Shown: piece after piece, positions 22,963-34,929 of the stretch
Position numbering within the stretch: the stretch's first letter is position 1
Layout of the letters: each line of letters opens with the position of its first letter
NCBI GenBank assembly: GCA_020796225.1
Contig: CM036759.1
Coordinates: 1,545,782-1,609,781 of the forward strand
Origin: Arion vulgaris
Taxonomy: Eukaryota > Mollusca > Gastropoda > Stylommatophora > Arionidae
Length of the DNA: 64,000 nucleotides
Direction: 5' to 3'
The notes under the pieces: model-generated
Databases searched by the model: none
Told to the model about the DNA's origin: nothing
What the model saw: the letters and a program-made list of their open reading frames with translations, nothing else
Program-made: the position numbers and the translations under genes

Positions 22963-23642
22963 TGCTGTCAATTTGACTGAAGTTTAACTCTCAGTATTTG
23001 CTGTCAATTTGACTGAAGTTTAACTCTCAGTATTTGCTGTCAATTTGACTGAAGTTTAACTCTCAGTATTTGCTGTCAATTTGACTGAAGTTTAACTCTC
23101 AGTATTTGCTGTCAATTTGACTGAAGTTTAACTCTCAGTATTTGCTGTCAATTTGACTGAAGTTTAACTCCCAGTATTTGCTGTCAATTTGACTGAAGTT
23201 TAACTCCCAGTATTTGCTGTCAATTTGGCTGAAGTTTAACTCCCAGTATTTGCTGTCAATTTGACTGAAGTTTAACTCTCAGTATTTGCTGTCAATTTGA
23301 CTGAAGTTTAACTCCCAGTATTTGCTGTCAATTTGACTGAAGTTTAACTCTCAGTATTTGCTGTCAATTTGACTGAAGTTTAACTCTCAGTATTTGCTGT
23401 CAATTTGACTGAAGTTTAACTCTCAGTATTTGCTGTCAATTTGACTGAAGTTTAACTCCCAGTATTTGCTGTCAATTTGACTGAAGTTTAACTCCCAGTA
23501 TTTGCTGTCAATTTGACTGAAGTTTAACTCTCAGTATTTGCTGTCAATTTGACTGAAGTTTAACTCCCAGTATTTGCTGTCAATTTGACTGAAGTTTAAC
23601 TCTCAGTATTTGCTGTCAATTTGACTGAAGTTTAACTCTCAT
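22963..23642. repeat. 36-bp minisatellite, about 19 copies
   Basis: The unit contains TGCTGTCAATTTGACTGAAG and TTTAACTCTCAGTAT. Extremely uniform; the main variant is CTCTCAG/CTCCCAG. Confidence 0.96.
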
Positions 23643-23689
23643 AAAACTTATTTCATACTCATTTGAATTCTGTTCATCACAAGTTATGC

Positions 23690-24298
23690 GGAACATGAGA
23701 GCAGAACATGGGTGTAGAACATGGGAATAGAACATGGGAGTAGAACATGAGAGTAGAACATTGGAGTAGAACATGAGAGTAGAACATGAGAGTAGAACAT
23801 GGGAGTAGAACATGAGAGTAGAACATGAGAGTAGAACATGAGAGTAGAACTTGGGAGTAGAACATGGGAATAGAACATAGGAGTAGAACATGGGAATAGA
23901 ACATAGGAGTAGAACATGGGAATAGAACATGAGAGTAGAACATGAGAGTAGAACATGGGAGTAGAACATGATAGTAGAACATGAGAGTAGAACATGAGAG
24001 TAGAACATGGGAGTAGAACATGGGAATAGAACATGGGAGTAGAACTTGGGGGAAGAACATGAGAGAAGAACATGAGGGTAGAACATGAGAATAGAACATG
24101 AGAGTAGAACATAAGAGTAGAACATGAGAATAGAACATGAGAATAGAACATAAGAGTAGAACATGAGAGTAGAACATAAGAGTAGAACATAAGAGTAGAA
24201 CATGAGAGTAGAACATGAGAATAGAACATGAGAATAGAACATGAGAATAGAACATGAGAATAGAACATGAGAATAGAACATGAGAATAGAACATGATC
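23690..24298. repeat. 13-bp minisatellite, about 46 copies
   Basis: Unit GTAGAACATGAGA with GGGA/GAGA and GTAG/ATAG variants. The 13-bp period keeps all three minus-strand frames open over about 200 codons; none is a gene. Confidence 0.95.
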
Positions 24299-24469
24299 GG
24301 ATGTGTTTGATTTCAATGTCACCTGTATCCAAATAATATCAGATATTGAAGTCATGTGTTGAGATGGGGGTGGGGGGATGGCTGTGGGGGGGTTCAAGTA
24401 TCTCGGCGGCGGATTTATATCTAAATATTATGGCAAATATTTCAAGGGCAAATTCGTGACGATGTGTGT

Positions 24470-25045
24470 CTGTACACATTTATTTATCATACCTGTCTAC
24501 AAGCTACGTACATGAAATGTGACAAGTTGGTAGCTTATATAGTTCAGACATTGTACACATTTATTTATCATACTTGTGTACAAGTTACGTACATGAAATG
24601 TGACAAGTTGGTAGCTTATATAGTTCAGACATTGTACACATTTATTTATCATACCTGTCTACAAGCTACGTACATGAAATGTGACAAGTTGGTAGCTTAT
24701 ATAGTTCAGACATTGTACACATTTATTTATCATACTTGTCTACAAGCTACGTACATGAAATGTGACAAGTTGGTAGCTTATATAGTTCAGACATTGTACA
24801 AATTTATTTATCATACCTGTCTACAAGCTACGTACATGAAATGTGACAAGTTGGTAGCTTATATAGTTCAGACATTGTACACATTTATTTATCATACTTG
24901 TGTACAAGCTACGTACATGAAATGTGACAAGTTGGTAGCTTATATAGTTCAGACAATGATCACATTTATTTATCATACTTGTCTACAAGCTACGTACATG
25001 AAATGTGACAAGTTGGTAGCTTATATAGTTCAGACATTGTACAAA
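24470..25045. repeat. 81-bp tandem repeat, 7 copies
   Basis: The unit contains CTACAAGCTACGTACATGAA and GTGACAAGTTGGTAGC. Period 81 equals 27 codons, so a long plus-strand frame of 27-residue repeats exists. Substitutions among copies are too few to judge selection. Confidence 0.95.
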
Positions 25046-25092
25046 TTCTCAAACTGCACTGTTGTTACTTCTTTACATTTTAAAATTGAACT

Positions 25093-25290
25093 TAATTACA
25101 AACATGTCACGATAAAACAAACATACAAACATGTCACGATAAAACAAACATACAAACATGTCACGATAAAACAAACATACAAACATGTCACGATAAAACA
25201 AACATACAAACATGTCACAATAAAACAAACATACAAACATGTCACGATAAAACAAACATACAAACATGTCACGATAAAACAAACGAAAGT
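25093..25290. repeat. 27-bp minisatellite, 7 copies
   Basis: Unit contains CATGTCACGATAAAACAAAC. The flank at 25288-25325 (GAACTACTGGTTCCAGCC) resembles 30128-30165, a short dispersed repeat next to another array. Confidence 0.94.
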
Positions 25291-25361
25291 GTTTCGAACT
25301 ACTGGTTCCAGCCTCAATTTGGTCCACCCGTATTCATTGCAAAACCATCGCATCAAACAAT

Positions 25362-27896
25362 AAGACATATTTCACTTATGTCTGCACATGTTTGCACATC
25401 AAACAATAAGACATATTTCACTTATGTCTGCACATGTTTGCACATCAAACAATAAGACATATTTCACTTATGTCTGCACATGTTTGCACATCAAACAATA
25501 AGACATATTTCACTTATGTCTGCACATGTTTGCACATCAAACAATAAGACATATTTCACTTATGTCTGCACATGTTTGCACATCAAACAATAAGACATAT
25601 GTCACTTATGTCTGCACATGTTTGCACATCAAACAATAAGACATATTTCACTTATGTCTGCACATGTTTGCACATCAAACAATAAGACATATTTCACTTA
25701 TGTCTGCACATGTTTGCACATCAAACAATAAGACATATTTCACTTATGTCTGCACATGTTTGCACATCAAACAATAAGACATATTTCACTTATGTCTGCA
25801 CATGTTTGCACATCAAACAATAAGACATATTTCACTTATGTCTGCACATGTTTGCACATCAAACAATAAGACATATTTCACTTATGTCTGCACATGTTTG
25901 CACATCAAACAATAAGACATATTTCACTTATGTCTGCACATGTTTGCACATCAAACAATAAGACATATTTCACTTATGTCTGCACATGTTTGCACATCAA
26001 ACAATAAGACATATTTCACTTATGTCTGCACATGTTTGCACATCAAACAATAAGACATATGTCACTTATGTCTGCACATGTTTGCACATCAAACAATAAG
26101 ACATATTTCACTTATGTCTGCACATGTTTGCACATCAAACAATAAGACATATTTCACTTATGTCTGCACATGTTTGCACATCAAACAATAAGACATATTT
26201 CACTTATGTCTGCACATGTTTGCACATGTTTGCACATGTTTGCACATCAAACAATAAGACATATTTCACTTATGTCTGCACATGTTTGCACATCAAACAA
26301 TAAGACATATTTCACTTATGTCTGCACATGTTTGCACATCAAACAATAAGACATATGTCACTTATGTCTGCACATGTTTGCACATGTTTGCACATGTTTG
26401 CACATCAAACAATAAGACATATTTCACTTATGTCTGCACATGTTTGCACATGTTTGCACATGTTTGCACATCAAACAATAAGACATATTTCACTTATGTC
26501 TGCACATGTTTGCACATCAAACAATAAGACATATTTCACTTATGTCTGCACATGTTTGCACATCAAACAATAAGACATATTTCACTTATGTCTGCACATG
26601 TTTGCACATGTTTGCACATGTTTGCACATCAAACAATAAGACATATTTCACTTATGTCTGCACATGTTTGCACATCAAACAATAAGACATATTTCACTTA
26701 TGTCTGCACATGTTTGCACATCAAACAATAAGACATATTTCACTTATGTCTGCACATGTTTGCACATGTTTGCACATGTTTGCACATCAAACAATAAGAC
26801 ATATTTCACTTATGTTTGCACATGTTTGCACATCAAACAATAAGACATATTTCACTTATGTCTGCACATGTTTGCACATCAAACAATAAGACATATTTCA
26901 CTTATGTCTGCACATGTTTGCACATCAAACAATAAGACATATTTCACTTATGTCTGCACATGTTTGCACATCAAACAATAAGACATATTTCACTTATGTC
27001 TGCACATGTTTGCACATCAAACAATAAGACATATGTCACTTATGTCTGCACATGTTTGCACATCAAACAATAAGACATATTTCACTTATGTCTGCACATG
27101 TTTGCACATCAAACAATAAGACATATTTCACTTATGTCTGCACATGTTTGCACATCAAACAATAAGACATATTTCACTTATGTCTGCACATGTTTGCACA
27201 TGTTTGCACATGTTTGCACATCAAACAATAAGACATATTTCACTTATGTCTGCACATGTTTGCACATCAAACAATAAGACATATTTCACTTATGTCTGCA
27301 CATGTTTGCACATCAAACAATAAGACATATGTCACTTATGTCTGCACATGTTTGCACATGTTTGCACATGTTTGCACATCAAACAATAAGACATATTTCA
27401 CTTATGTCTGCACATGTTTGCACATGTTTGCACATGTTTGCACATCAAACAATAAGACATATTTCACTTATGTCTGCACATGTTTGCACATCAAACAATA
27501 AGACATATTTCACTTATGTCTGCACATGTTTGCACATCAAACAATAAGACATATTTCACTTATGTCTGCACATGTTTGCACATGTTTGCACATGTTTGCA
27601 CATCAAACAATAAGACATATTTCACTTATGTCTGCACATGTTTGCACATCAAACAATAAGACATATTTCACTTATGTCTGCACATGTTTGCACATCAAAC
27701 AATAAGACATATTTCACTTATGTCTGCACATGTTTGCACATGTTTGCACATGTTTGCACATCAAACAATAAGACATATTTCACTTATGTTTGCACATGTT
27801 TGCACATCAAACAATAAGACATATTTCACTTATGTCTGCACATGTTTGCACATCAAACAATAAGACATATTTCACTTATGTCTGCACATGTTTGCA
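25362..27896. repeat. 46-bp satellite-like array with 974-bp higher-order period
   Basis: About 53 units containing ACAATAAGACATATTTCACT and TATGTCTGCACATG. Some units carry two extra CATGTTTGCA-type dodecamers. Variant positions recur at a 974-bp offset (details in findings). Confidence 0.96.
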
Positions 27897-28972
27897 CATC
27901 ATCATCATCAAATAGCTTGTCCTGAGCAGAACTTTGCCACCCCAACAGTCCTCCGGAAATTCTCTCTCTCATAGGCCAGATATTCTGCCTCTGCAGCCGT
28001 CATGTTCAAACCATCAGTTACATCCTGAATCCATCTTCTCCGTGGTCTTCCTCTTCTTATCTTTGCCGGTATGCCTCCTTCCATGATATTCTTCTCCAGC
28101 CCTTCATTTCTTTTTGCATGTCCAAAATATCTCAATTTTCTCTTTCTTATTTGTAGCATCAGCCAGTTTTCTTTGATTTTGAGTTCTTTCTGGATAGATC
28201 TATTTGTTCTCTTCTCTGTCCAAGATATACGAAAGACTCCTCTGTAACATTTGTATTCAAAAGCAGTGATATGTTTTTCCACTGCTTTATTAAATGCCCA
28301 TGCTTCACACCCATACGTTGCCACTGGGGATATGCATGCTCTTAGTATTCTGATCTTTGTTTTCTTATCAGTTCCATTCCATACTGTTTTGAGTTGTTTA
28401 ATTTTTGTAAAGCCATGTTTGTTCTTTTAATTTCTTTCATCACATTTCCATCTGTTGTTAGCAGTGAACCAAGATATTCAAAACTGTTCACATTTTCTAC
28501 TTTCTCTCCATTGATAAAAATATCTTTTGTCATGTTCGTTTTATCTGTTGTCATTATTTTTGTTTTTGCCACATTGAGATATAGATTTTATTTTTCGCTT
28601 CTATCTTTCACTTCTTCTAATAATTTCTCAATCCCTTTTTGTGATGTTGACAGTAACACTGTATCATCAGCGTATCTTAGTTCTGGTATTTCTCTTCCTC
28701 CGATTATAAAAGGATCGTATTGTTCTTTTCCGCTATCTTCTGTAACATTTCTCATGATGTTTTCTGCATATATGTTAAACAGACAATGCGACAAAATGCA
28801 GCCTTGTCTGACTCCCTGTCCTATGTCAAACCAGTCTGATGTATCATCACATGTTCTTACAGCCGACATTTGATCACTATAAAGTTCTCTTATCATCTGT
28901 ATTAAATGTAATGGGAATCCCATTTCTCTCATAATCTCCCATAATTCCTGATGTTGTACACAATCAAATGCC
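27897..28972 (-). pseudogene. RTE-like LINE, RT motif A to 3' end
   Basis: Minus-strand frames give FIDYSKAFDCVQHQ (motif A), GQGVRQGCILSHCLFN (motif B), ELRYADDTVLLST (motif C), AKTKIMTTDKTN, VNSFEYLGSLLTTDG, VATYGCEAWAFNK, RISWTEKR, RKLRYFGHAKRNEG and the tail GRPRRRWIQDVTDGLNM. Breaks occur near 28335 and 28580. The 3' end is ATTTGATGATGATGATG, abutting the 46-bp array. The 5' end dissolves into the 50-bp array made from its own motif A region. Confidence 0.93.
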
Positions 28973-29822
28973 TTTGAGTAGTCAATAAAGTATGAGTATA
29001 GATCTACATTATACTCTCTAGATTTGAGTAGTCAATAAAGTATGAGTATAGATCTACATTATACTCTCTAGATTTGAGTAGTCAATAAAGTATGAGTATA
29101 GATCTACATTATACTCTCTAGATTTGAGTAGTCAATAAAGTATGAGTATAGATCTACATTATACTCTCTAGATTTGAGTAGTCAATAAAGTATGAGTATA
29201 GATCTACATTATACTCTCTAGATTTGAGTAGTCAATAAAGTATGAGTATAGATCTACATTATACTCTCTAGATTTGAGTAGTCAATAAAGTATGAGTATA
29301 GATCTACATTATACTCTCTAGATTTGAGTAGTCAATAAAGTATGAGTATAGATCTACATTATACTCTCTAGATTTGAGTAGTCAATAAAGTATGAGTATA
29401 GATCTACATTATACTCTCTAGATTTGAGTAGTCAATAAAGTATGAGTATAGATCTACATTATACTCTCTAGATTTGAGTAGTCAATAAAGTATGAGTATA
29501 GATCTACATTATACTCTCTAGATTTGAGTAGTCAATAAAGTATGAGTATAGATCTACATTATACTCTCTAGATTTGAGTAGTCAATAAAGTATGAGTATA
29601 GATCTACATTATACTCTCTAGATTTGAGTAGTCAATAAAGTATGAGTATAGATCTACATTATACTCTCTAGATTTGAGTAGTCAATAAAGTATGAGTATA
29701 GATCTACATTATACTCTCTAGATTTGAGTAGTCAATAAAGTATGAGTATAGATCTACATTATACTCTCTAGATTTGAGTAGTCAATAAAGTATGAGTATA
29801 GATCTACATTATACTCTCTAGA
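28973..29822. repeat. 50-bp array, 17 apparently identical units, copied from LINE RT motif A
   Basis: Exactly 850 bp. Each unit (TTTGAGTAGTCAATAAAGTA ... ATACTCTCTAGA) is the minus-strand codon stretch for REYNVDLYSYFIDYSK of the adjacent LINE. The unit nearest the LINE is continuous with its gene. Period 50 is not a multiple of three, so no protein is implied. Confidence 0.96.
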
Positions 29823-29935
29823 TGTGTATTCTATGTTTGCACATATCATGAACAAATCAGGAATTTCTCCATTTATTTATATGTTTGTCAAACTTACACA
29901 CATTTACACTCTCTTCTTATTTCCAAACATCAAAC

Positions 29936-30115
29936 TCATTTTACAAGACGTTATAATGTGTAACCACATTTTACAAGACGTTATAATGTGTAACCACATT
30001 TTACAAGAAGTTACAATGAGTAATTACATTTTACAAGACGTTACAATGAGTAATCACATTTTACAAGACGTTACAATGAGTAATCACATTTTACAAGACG
30101 TTACAATAAGTAAAT
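29936..30115. repeat. 30-bp minisatellite, 6 copies
   Basis: The unit contains ACATTTTACAAGACGTTACA with graded changes from left to right. Confidence 0.93.
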
Positions 30116-30189
30116 AAAGACAAGTAGTTTGAACCACTGATTCCGACCTCCCTTTGGACTACAAGGATTTCTCACTACCTGGACACAAG

Positions 30190-31062
30190 TTTGGCAGCTA
30201 TACATGGACAGTTTGACGGCTATACATGGAAAGTTTGACAGCTATAAAGTTTGACAGCTATAAAGTTTGACAGCTATAAAGTTTGACAGCTATAAAGTTT
30301 GACAGCTATAAAGTTTGACAGCTATAAAGTTTGACAGCTGTACATGGAAAGTTTGACAGCTATACATAGAAAGTTTGACAGCTATAAAGTTTGACAGCTG
30401 TACATGGAAAGTTTGACAGCTATACATAGAAAGTTTGACAGCTAAACATATAAAGTTTGACAGCTATACATAGAAAGTTTGACAGCTATACATAGAAAGT
30501 TTGACAGCTCTACATAGAAAATTTGACAGCTATACATAGAAAGTTTGACAGCTATAAAGTTTGACAGCTATAAAGTTTGACAGCTATAAAGTTTGACAGC
30601 TATAAAGTTTGACAGCTATAAAGTTTGACAGCTATACATGGACAGTTTTACAGCTATAGGTGTACAGTTTGACAGCTCTACATGGACAGTTTGACAGCTA
30701 TACGTGGAAAGTTTGACAACTATACATAGAAAGTTTGACAACTATACATGGAAAGTTTGACAACTATACATAGAAAGTTTGACAGCTATACATAGAAAGT
30801 TTGACAGCTATACATGGAAAGTTTGACAGCTGTACATGGACAGTTTGACAGCTCTACATGGACAGTTTGACAGCTATACGTGTACAGTTTTACAGCTCTA
30901 CATGGACAGTTTGACAGCTATAAAGTTTGACAGCTATAAAGTTTGACAGCTATAAAGTTTGACAGTTATAAAGTTTGACAGCTCTACATGGACAGTTTGA
31001 CAGCTATACGTGTACAGTTTGACAGCTCTACATGGACAGTTTGACAGCTATACGTGGAAAGA
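30190..31062. repeat. 16/22-bp two-length minisatellite, about 45 copies
   Basis: Short units GACAGCTATAAAGTTT (16 bp) and long units with an extra ACATGG or ACATAG (22 bp) are intermixed in blocks. Confidence 0.94.
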
Positions 31063-31526
31063 AAGCATTTTTATTGATGGAAGAGCAGCCTATATTTGAA
31101 GTTATGTGAGTGCAGGACACAAGGTATGTCTCTTCAATATGCTTAGTCTCACACACTGTTTGTGTTTTACAATATCTTCTATTTGTGACTGCATTGAAGT
31201 TGTCAACAACAACGTGGTTGCACCTACAACTAGATTTAAACTATACATTTCTGTGCCAAGAAGGGATATATCTACTATTGTTGGTTTCAAAATTCGTAAA
31301 CGTCTTTACCGACCGATATAAAATCATCCATTTGACAGAAATTATTGGTTTTTACATTTTTATATAGGTAACAGTGACGACCTTCGTAAAGTATTTGTTG
31401 CCCACCCAAACCTTTTAGTGCTGTAATACTTATTTGTTATTAGTACAATAATATCTATGTTGATTTTGGTATACATGTAGAAGTTTAACAGTACGATAGT
31501 AAAATATTCCAATAATTACACATTCG
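31063..31526. other. No gene seen
   Basis: Non-repetitive spacer. Open frames up to 85 codons lack recognisable features or paired splice signals. Confidence 0.45.
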
Positions 31527-31785
31527 AGTGCTAAACATGTAATTCAGCACTGCCCGGGTAAAATTCATGTAATTCAGCACTGCCCGGGTAAAATTCATGT
31601 AATTCAGCACTGCCCGGGTAAAATAACTGTAATTCAGCACTGCCCGGGTAAAATTCATGTAATTCAGCAATACCCGGGTAAAATTCATGTAATTCAGCAC
31701 TGCCCGGGTAAAATTCATGTAATTCAGCACTGCCCGGGTAAAATTCATGTAATTCAGCACTGCCCGGGTAAAATTCATGTAAAAA
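31527..31785. repeat. 30-bp minisatellite, about 8.5 copies
   Basis: The unit contains GTAATTCAGCACTGCCCGGG and TAAAATTCAT. One copy has TACCCGGG, another AATAACTG. Confidence 0.95.
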
Positions 31786-31885
31786 GATTACAATTCGTAA
31801 AAAATTGCCCCATCCTCACAGTTACATTAGAAACTCTCGCCGGTGCTACTGAATTCGTGCAATGCCGTTGAGGCTTTATTGTGTA

Positions 31886-31955
31886 AAAAAATAGATGGGA
31901 GCACAGATGGTTATCCACCAAGGTGTAATGACGATGTTCCAATCAATCACTTAAT
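31886..31955. repeat. Short dispersed repeat, copy B
   Basis: Counterpart of 6838-6915. Rest of 31786-32055 shows no gene. Confidence 0.5.
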
Positions 31956-32056
31956 CTTGATGACGTATAGATGATATGTGATATCGAGGTGGCAGTACTA
32001 GACATGTTCGTGATTAGAAGACAGTTGACTAGTTTTATATCACATCAATTTACTCT

Positions 32057-32159
32057 CTCCGCCGCTGTCTGACAGATAAACACACACACTATTCACACAA
32101 CATTACTTGCTCCGCCGCTGTCTGACAGATAAACACACACACTATTCACACGACATTAT
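32057..32159. repeat. 53-bp direct duplication
   Basis: Two copies of a segment with CTCCGCCGCTGTCTGACAGA and ACACACACTATTCACAC. Confidence 0.92.
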
Positions 32160-32255
32160 GAAGATAGAAGACAGTAAAGAGAAAAAACCAGGCAAGAGAA
32201 AGAGAGAAAGTTGAAGAAGAAGATAGACGCATGATGGGATAGACCAGATTTGCAT

Positions 32256-33703
32256 ATGGATTCATTGTTCAGTACAAGATTAAACCTTTCTACTATATGA
32301 CCGATACTAGATATGGATTCATTGTTCAGTAGAAGATTAAACCTCTCTACGATATGACCGAGACTAGATATGTATTCATTGTTCAGTAGAAGATTAAACC
32401 TCTCTACGATATGACCGAGACCAGATATGGATTCATTGTTCGGTAGAAGATTAAACCTCTCTACTAATTTTAGAAGACCTTGATTTTGCCGACGATATAG
32501 CTCTTTTGAGTTCATCACACCAAGATATTCAAATGAAAACAAACCTTCTCCAAAATATCTCAGGACAAATTGGTCTCCAAATCAACACCACAAAAACAAA
32601 AATTGTTGACCTTACCAGCAGTCCAGAAAATATTCAACTAAAAACTACACTCTTGAAAAAGTCAAAAGTTTTACATACCTAGGAAGTATGATGACATCTA
32701 CGGGGATACAGCGCCAGAAATTTCACACAGAATCGCATTGGCATCAAGTGCTTTTAACAAATTGTCAAAAATATGGAAGTCCAATTCACTCAGCAAGCAC
32801 TTAAAATTAAAGATCTTTAACTCTTGTGTGATTCCAGTATTAACTTATGGATGCGAGAGTTGGAAAGCAACAAAAGCTCTAGAAAGAAAATTAGATAACT
32901 TTGAGAATAAATGTCTTAGAAGAATATTGAACCTCAAATGGTCAGATTTCAGACCTAATACACAAATAAGACAAGAGACCAAGCAAGAAAATGTATCAAA
33001 TTTTATAAGGAAGCACCGCTGGAACTACATCGGCCACACACTTAGAATGGATGAGAGAAGACCCCCTTACCAATCCCTCATATGGACACCAGAGGGAAAA
33101 AGAAAACGAGGAAGACCAAGAGAGACTCTGCGTAGAACCATCACCAGAGAAGGCTCAACAATGGGCCTAGTAAACATTAAAGACCTAAAACAGATAGCAA
33201 CGAACCGCGAGACATGGAGAGCTATGACCTCTGCCCTATGCGCCGCCCACAGGCCCAAGAGGAAAGACTAACTAACTATATGACCGAGACTAGATATGGA
33301 TTCATTGTTCAGTACAAGATTAAACCTCTCTACGATATGACCGAGACTAGATATGGATTCATTGTTCAGTAGAAGATTAAACCTCTCTACAATATGACCG
33401 AGACTAGGTATGGATTCATTGTTCAGTAGAAGATTAAACCTCTCTACAATATGACCGAGACTAGATATGGATTCATTGTTCAGTAGAAGATTAAACCTCT
33501 CTACGATATGACCGAGACTAGATATGGATTCATTGTTCAGTAGAAGATTAAACCTCTCTACGATATGACCGAGACTAGATATGGATTCATTGTTCAGTAG
33601 AAGATTAAACCTCTCTACGATATGACCGAGACTAGATATGGATTCATTGTTCAGTAGAAGATTAAACCTCTCTACAATATGACCGAGACTAGGTATGTAT
33701 TCA
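32256..33703. repeat. 57-bp minisatellite split by a LINE
   Basis: Four copies left (32256-32463) and about 7.5 copies right (33272-33703) contain GATATGGATTCATTGTTCAG and AGATTAAACCTCTC. The LINE at 32464-33271 interrupts one unit after CCTCTCTAC. Confidence 0.94.
32464..33271 (+). pseudogene. RTE-like LINE inserted in the 57-bp array
   Basis: It starts at the catalytic motif LEDLDFADDIALLSS, then GLQINTTKTKIV, then after frame breaks near 32650 and 32703 SFTYLGSMMTSTG, IPVLTYGCESWKATKALERK, RRILNLKWSD, HRWNYIGHTLRMDERR and GKRKRGRPRETLRR, ending CAAHRPKRKD and TAA. The clean open part is 32738-33271. All upstream RT motifs and the endonuclease are absent. The 3' end is TAACTAACTATA. Confidence 0.92.
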
Positions 33704-34045
33704 TCAAATGTTAGACATCTGATATAGGGCCTTCTATAGAGAAGTATTTAGTGTCCAACTATCATGGGAAGCCAAGTTTTCTAAGAGACATGAAACGAAA
33801 TAAATGAATAAACAATGACAACTTATTTAATTAATTAATTCTAGCACTTTGATGAGTAACCATATATGCTCCGATCTCCTTCTTATACCGAAAGATTTCA
33901 AGGCAGTGCACGAACTCTGTAGCACCGGCTTGGGTCTCGACGTAAGTTAGATGAGGGTGAAGATATTTTGTATGAGTTTTATTTTTTTGTTCTAATAAAT
34001 ATTGCCAGGGCAGCTGCCTTTTCAGTCATCTCTTCTAAATTTTAT

Positions 34046-34125
34046 ACTGCCACGGGTTCTTTTACCTGCTTAACTTGAATACGGGACCTACGTTTTATCG
34101 TCCCTCTCCGCTAGGGCTAGAAACT
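34046..34125 (+). mobile_element. Possible deeply conserved SINE core (Nin-like)
   Basis: TGCCACGGGTTCTTTTACCT, GGGACCTACGTTTTATCGTC and CGCTAGGGCTAGAAAC resemble from memory a block shared by Nin-type animal SINEs. The surrounding 33704-34189 shows no gene. Confidence 0.33.
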
Positions 34126-34189
34126 CTATTTCACCGACAGTTAGATCAAGGATCTCTGGTCAAATATACCGATGTCTCCACGAGAAAGC

Positions 34190-34358
34190 GAACCCGAGTA
34201 GCTTTACAACGAGATGTGAACCCGAGTAGCTTTACAACGAGATGTGAACCCTAGTAGCTTTACAACGAGATGTGAACCTAGTAGCTTTACAACGAGATGT
34301 GAACCTAGTAGCTTTACAACGAGATGTGAACCCGAGTAGCTTTACCACGAGATGTGAA
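34190..34358. repeat. 28-bp minisatellite, about 6 copies
   Basis: Unit contains GTAGCTTTACAACGAGATGT, with CCCGA lost to CC in some copies. Confidence 0.93.
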
Positions 34359-34448
34359 CACCTAACCTGTACGTCATAGAAACTACTAATCATTTCTTTC
34401 AGATAACTAAACCCACACATAATAAACCCACACATAATAAACACACAC

Positions 34449-34675
34449 GCCCGTCTGCCCAGCGTGTTCGTAGCGCGTTGGGCTACGGGTGACTATCCCT
34501 CTGTGTGTGCGGGTTCCTTGCGTTCCCGTTCCTTTGCGTTCCCGGTGTGCGGTTCAATTCCGCGGGATGGCAGAAAAGCCACAGATTCCCCAGATTTACG
34601 GTGTTCGTGGCACCGAACTGAAGAGCTGAAAAGCTCAAGTGCTTCTGGATCGGAAAAAAATAATAATAATAATAA
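34449..34675 (+). mobile_element. tRNA-derived SINE, copy 3, rearranged
   Basis: Same head (GCCCGTCTGCCCAGCG), B box GGTTCAATTCC and tail GGATCGG(A)n(TAA)n. It has about 39 extra bases (CTTGCGTTCCCGTTCC..) before the B box and lacks one of the two GGCACCGA..GAAG body repeats. Flanks on both sides contain CACACATAATAAAC, a short local tandem repeat, so the TSD is ambiguous. Confidence 0.85.
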
Positions 34676-34764
34676 TAACACACATAATAAACAAAACACA
34701 CACACACAAATTAAACAAAACACGCACACACACACAAACACACATAATACAATGTGGTTCCTAC

Positions 34765-34804
34765 CTTAAGTGAGCTTGATGTCTGGGGTCATCAGATGAA
34801 TGTC
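34765..34804 (-). CDS. Candidate 40-bp exon
   Basis: Minus strand: TTTCAACAG acceptor (AG at 34805-34806), 40 bp, then donor GTAGGAAC. One frame is open (HSSDDPRHQAHL). Too short to identify. Confidence 0.25.
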
Positions 34805-34929
34805 CTGTTGAAATATGTATAACTAATCTGATTCTCCATTCATGTGATAGATAAGCTACTTGTTGATAAAATGATGAAACTTCTCATACTGCCACGTCCA
34901 CTTATAAATACTGAATACGACTCGAGATT

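Noticed and set aside
24464..25363. 299-codon frame with seven 27-residue repeats
   Set aside because: Period 81 is a multiple of three, so openness is automatic. No signal peptide, domain or coding-type substitution pattern can be shown.
25362..27896. CRISPR-like array of 46-bp repeats
   Set aside because: No unique spacers; units are head-to-tail. The context is eukaryotic.
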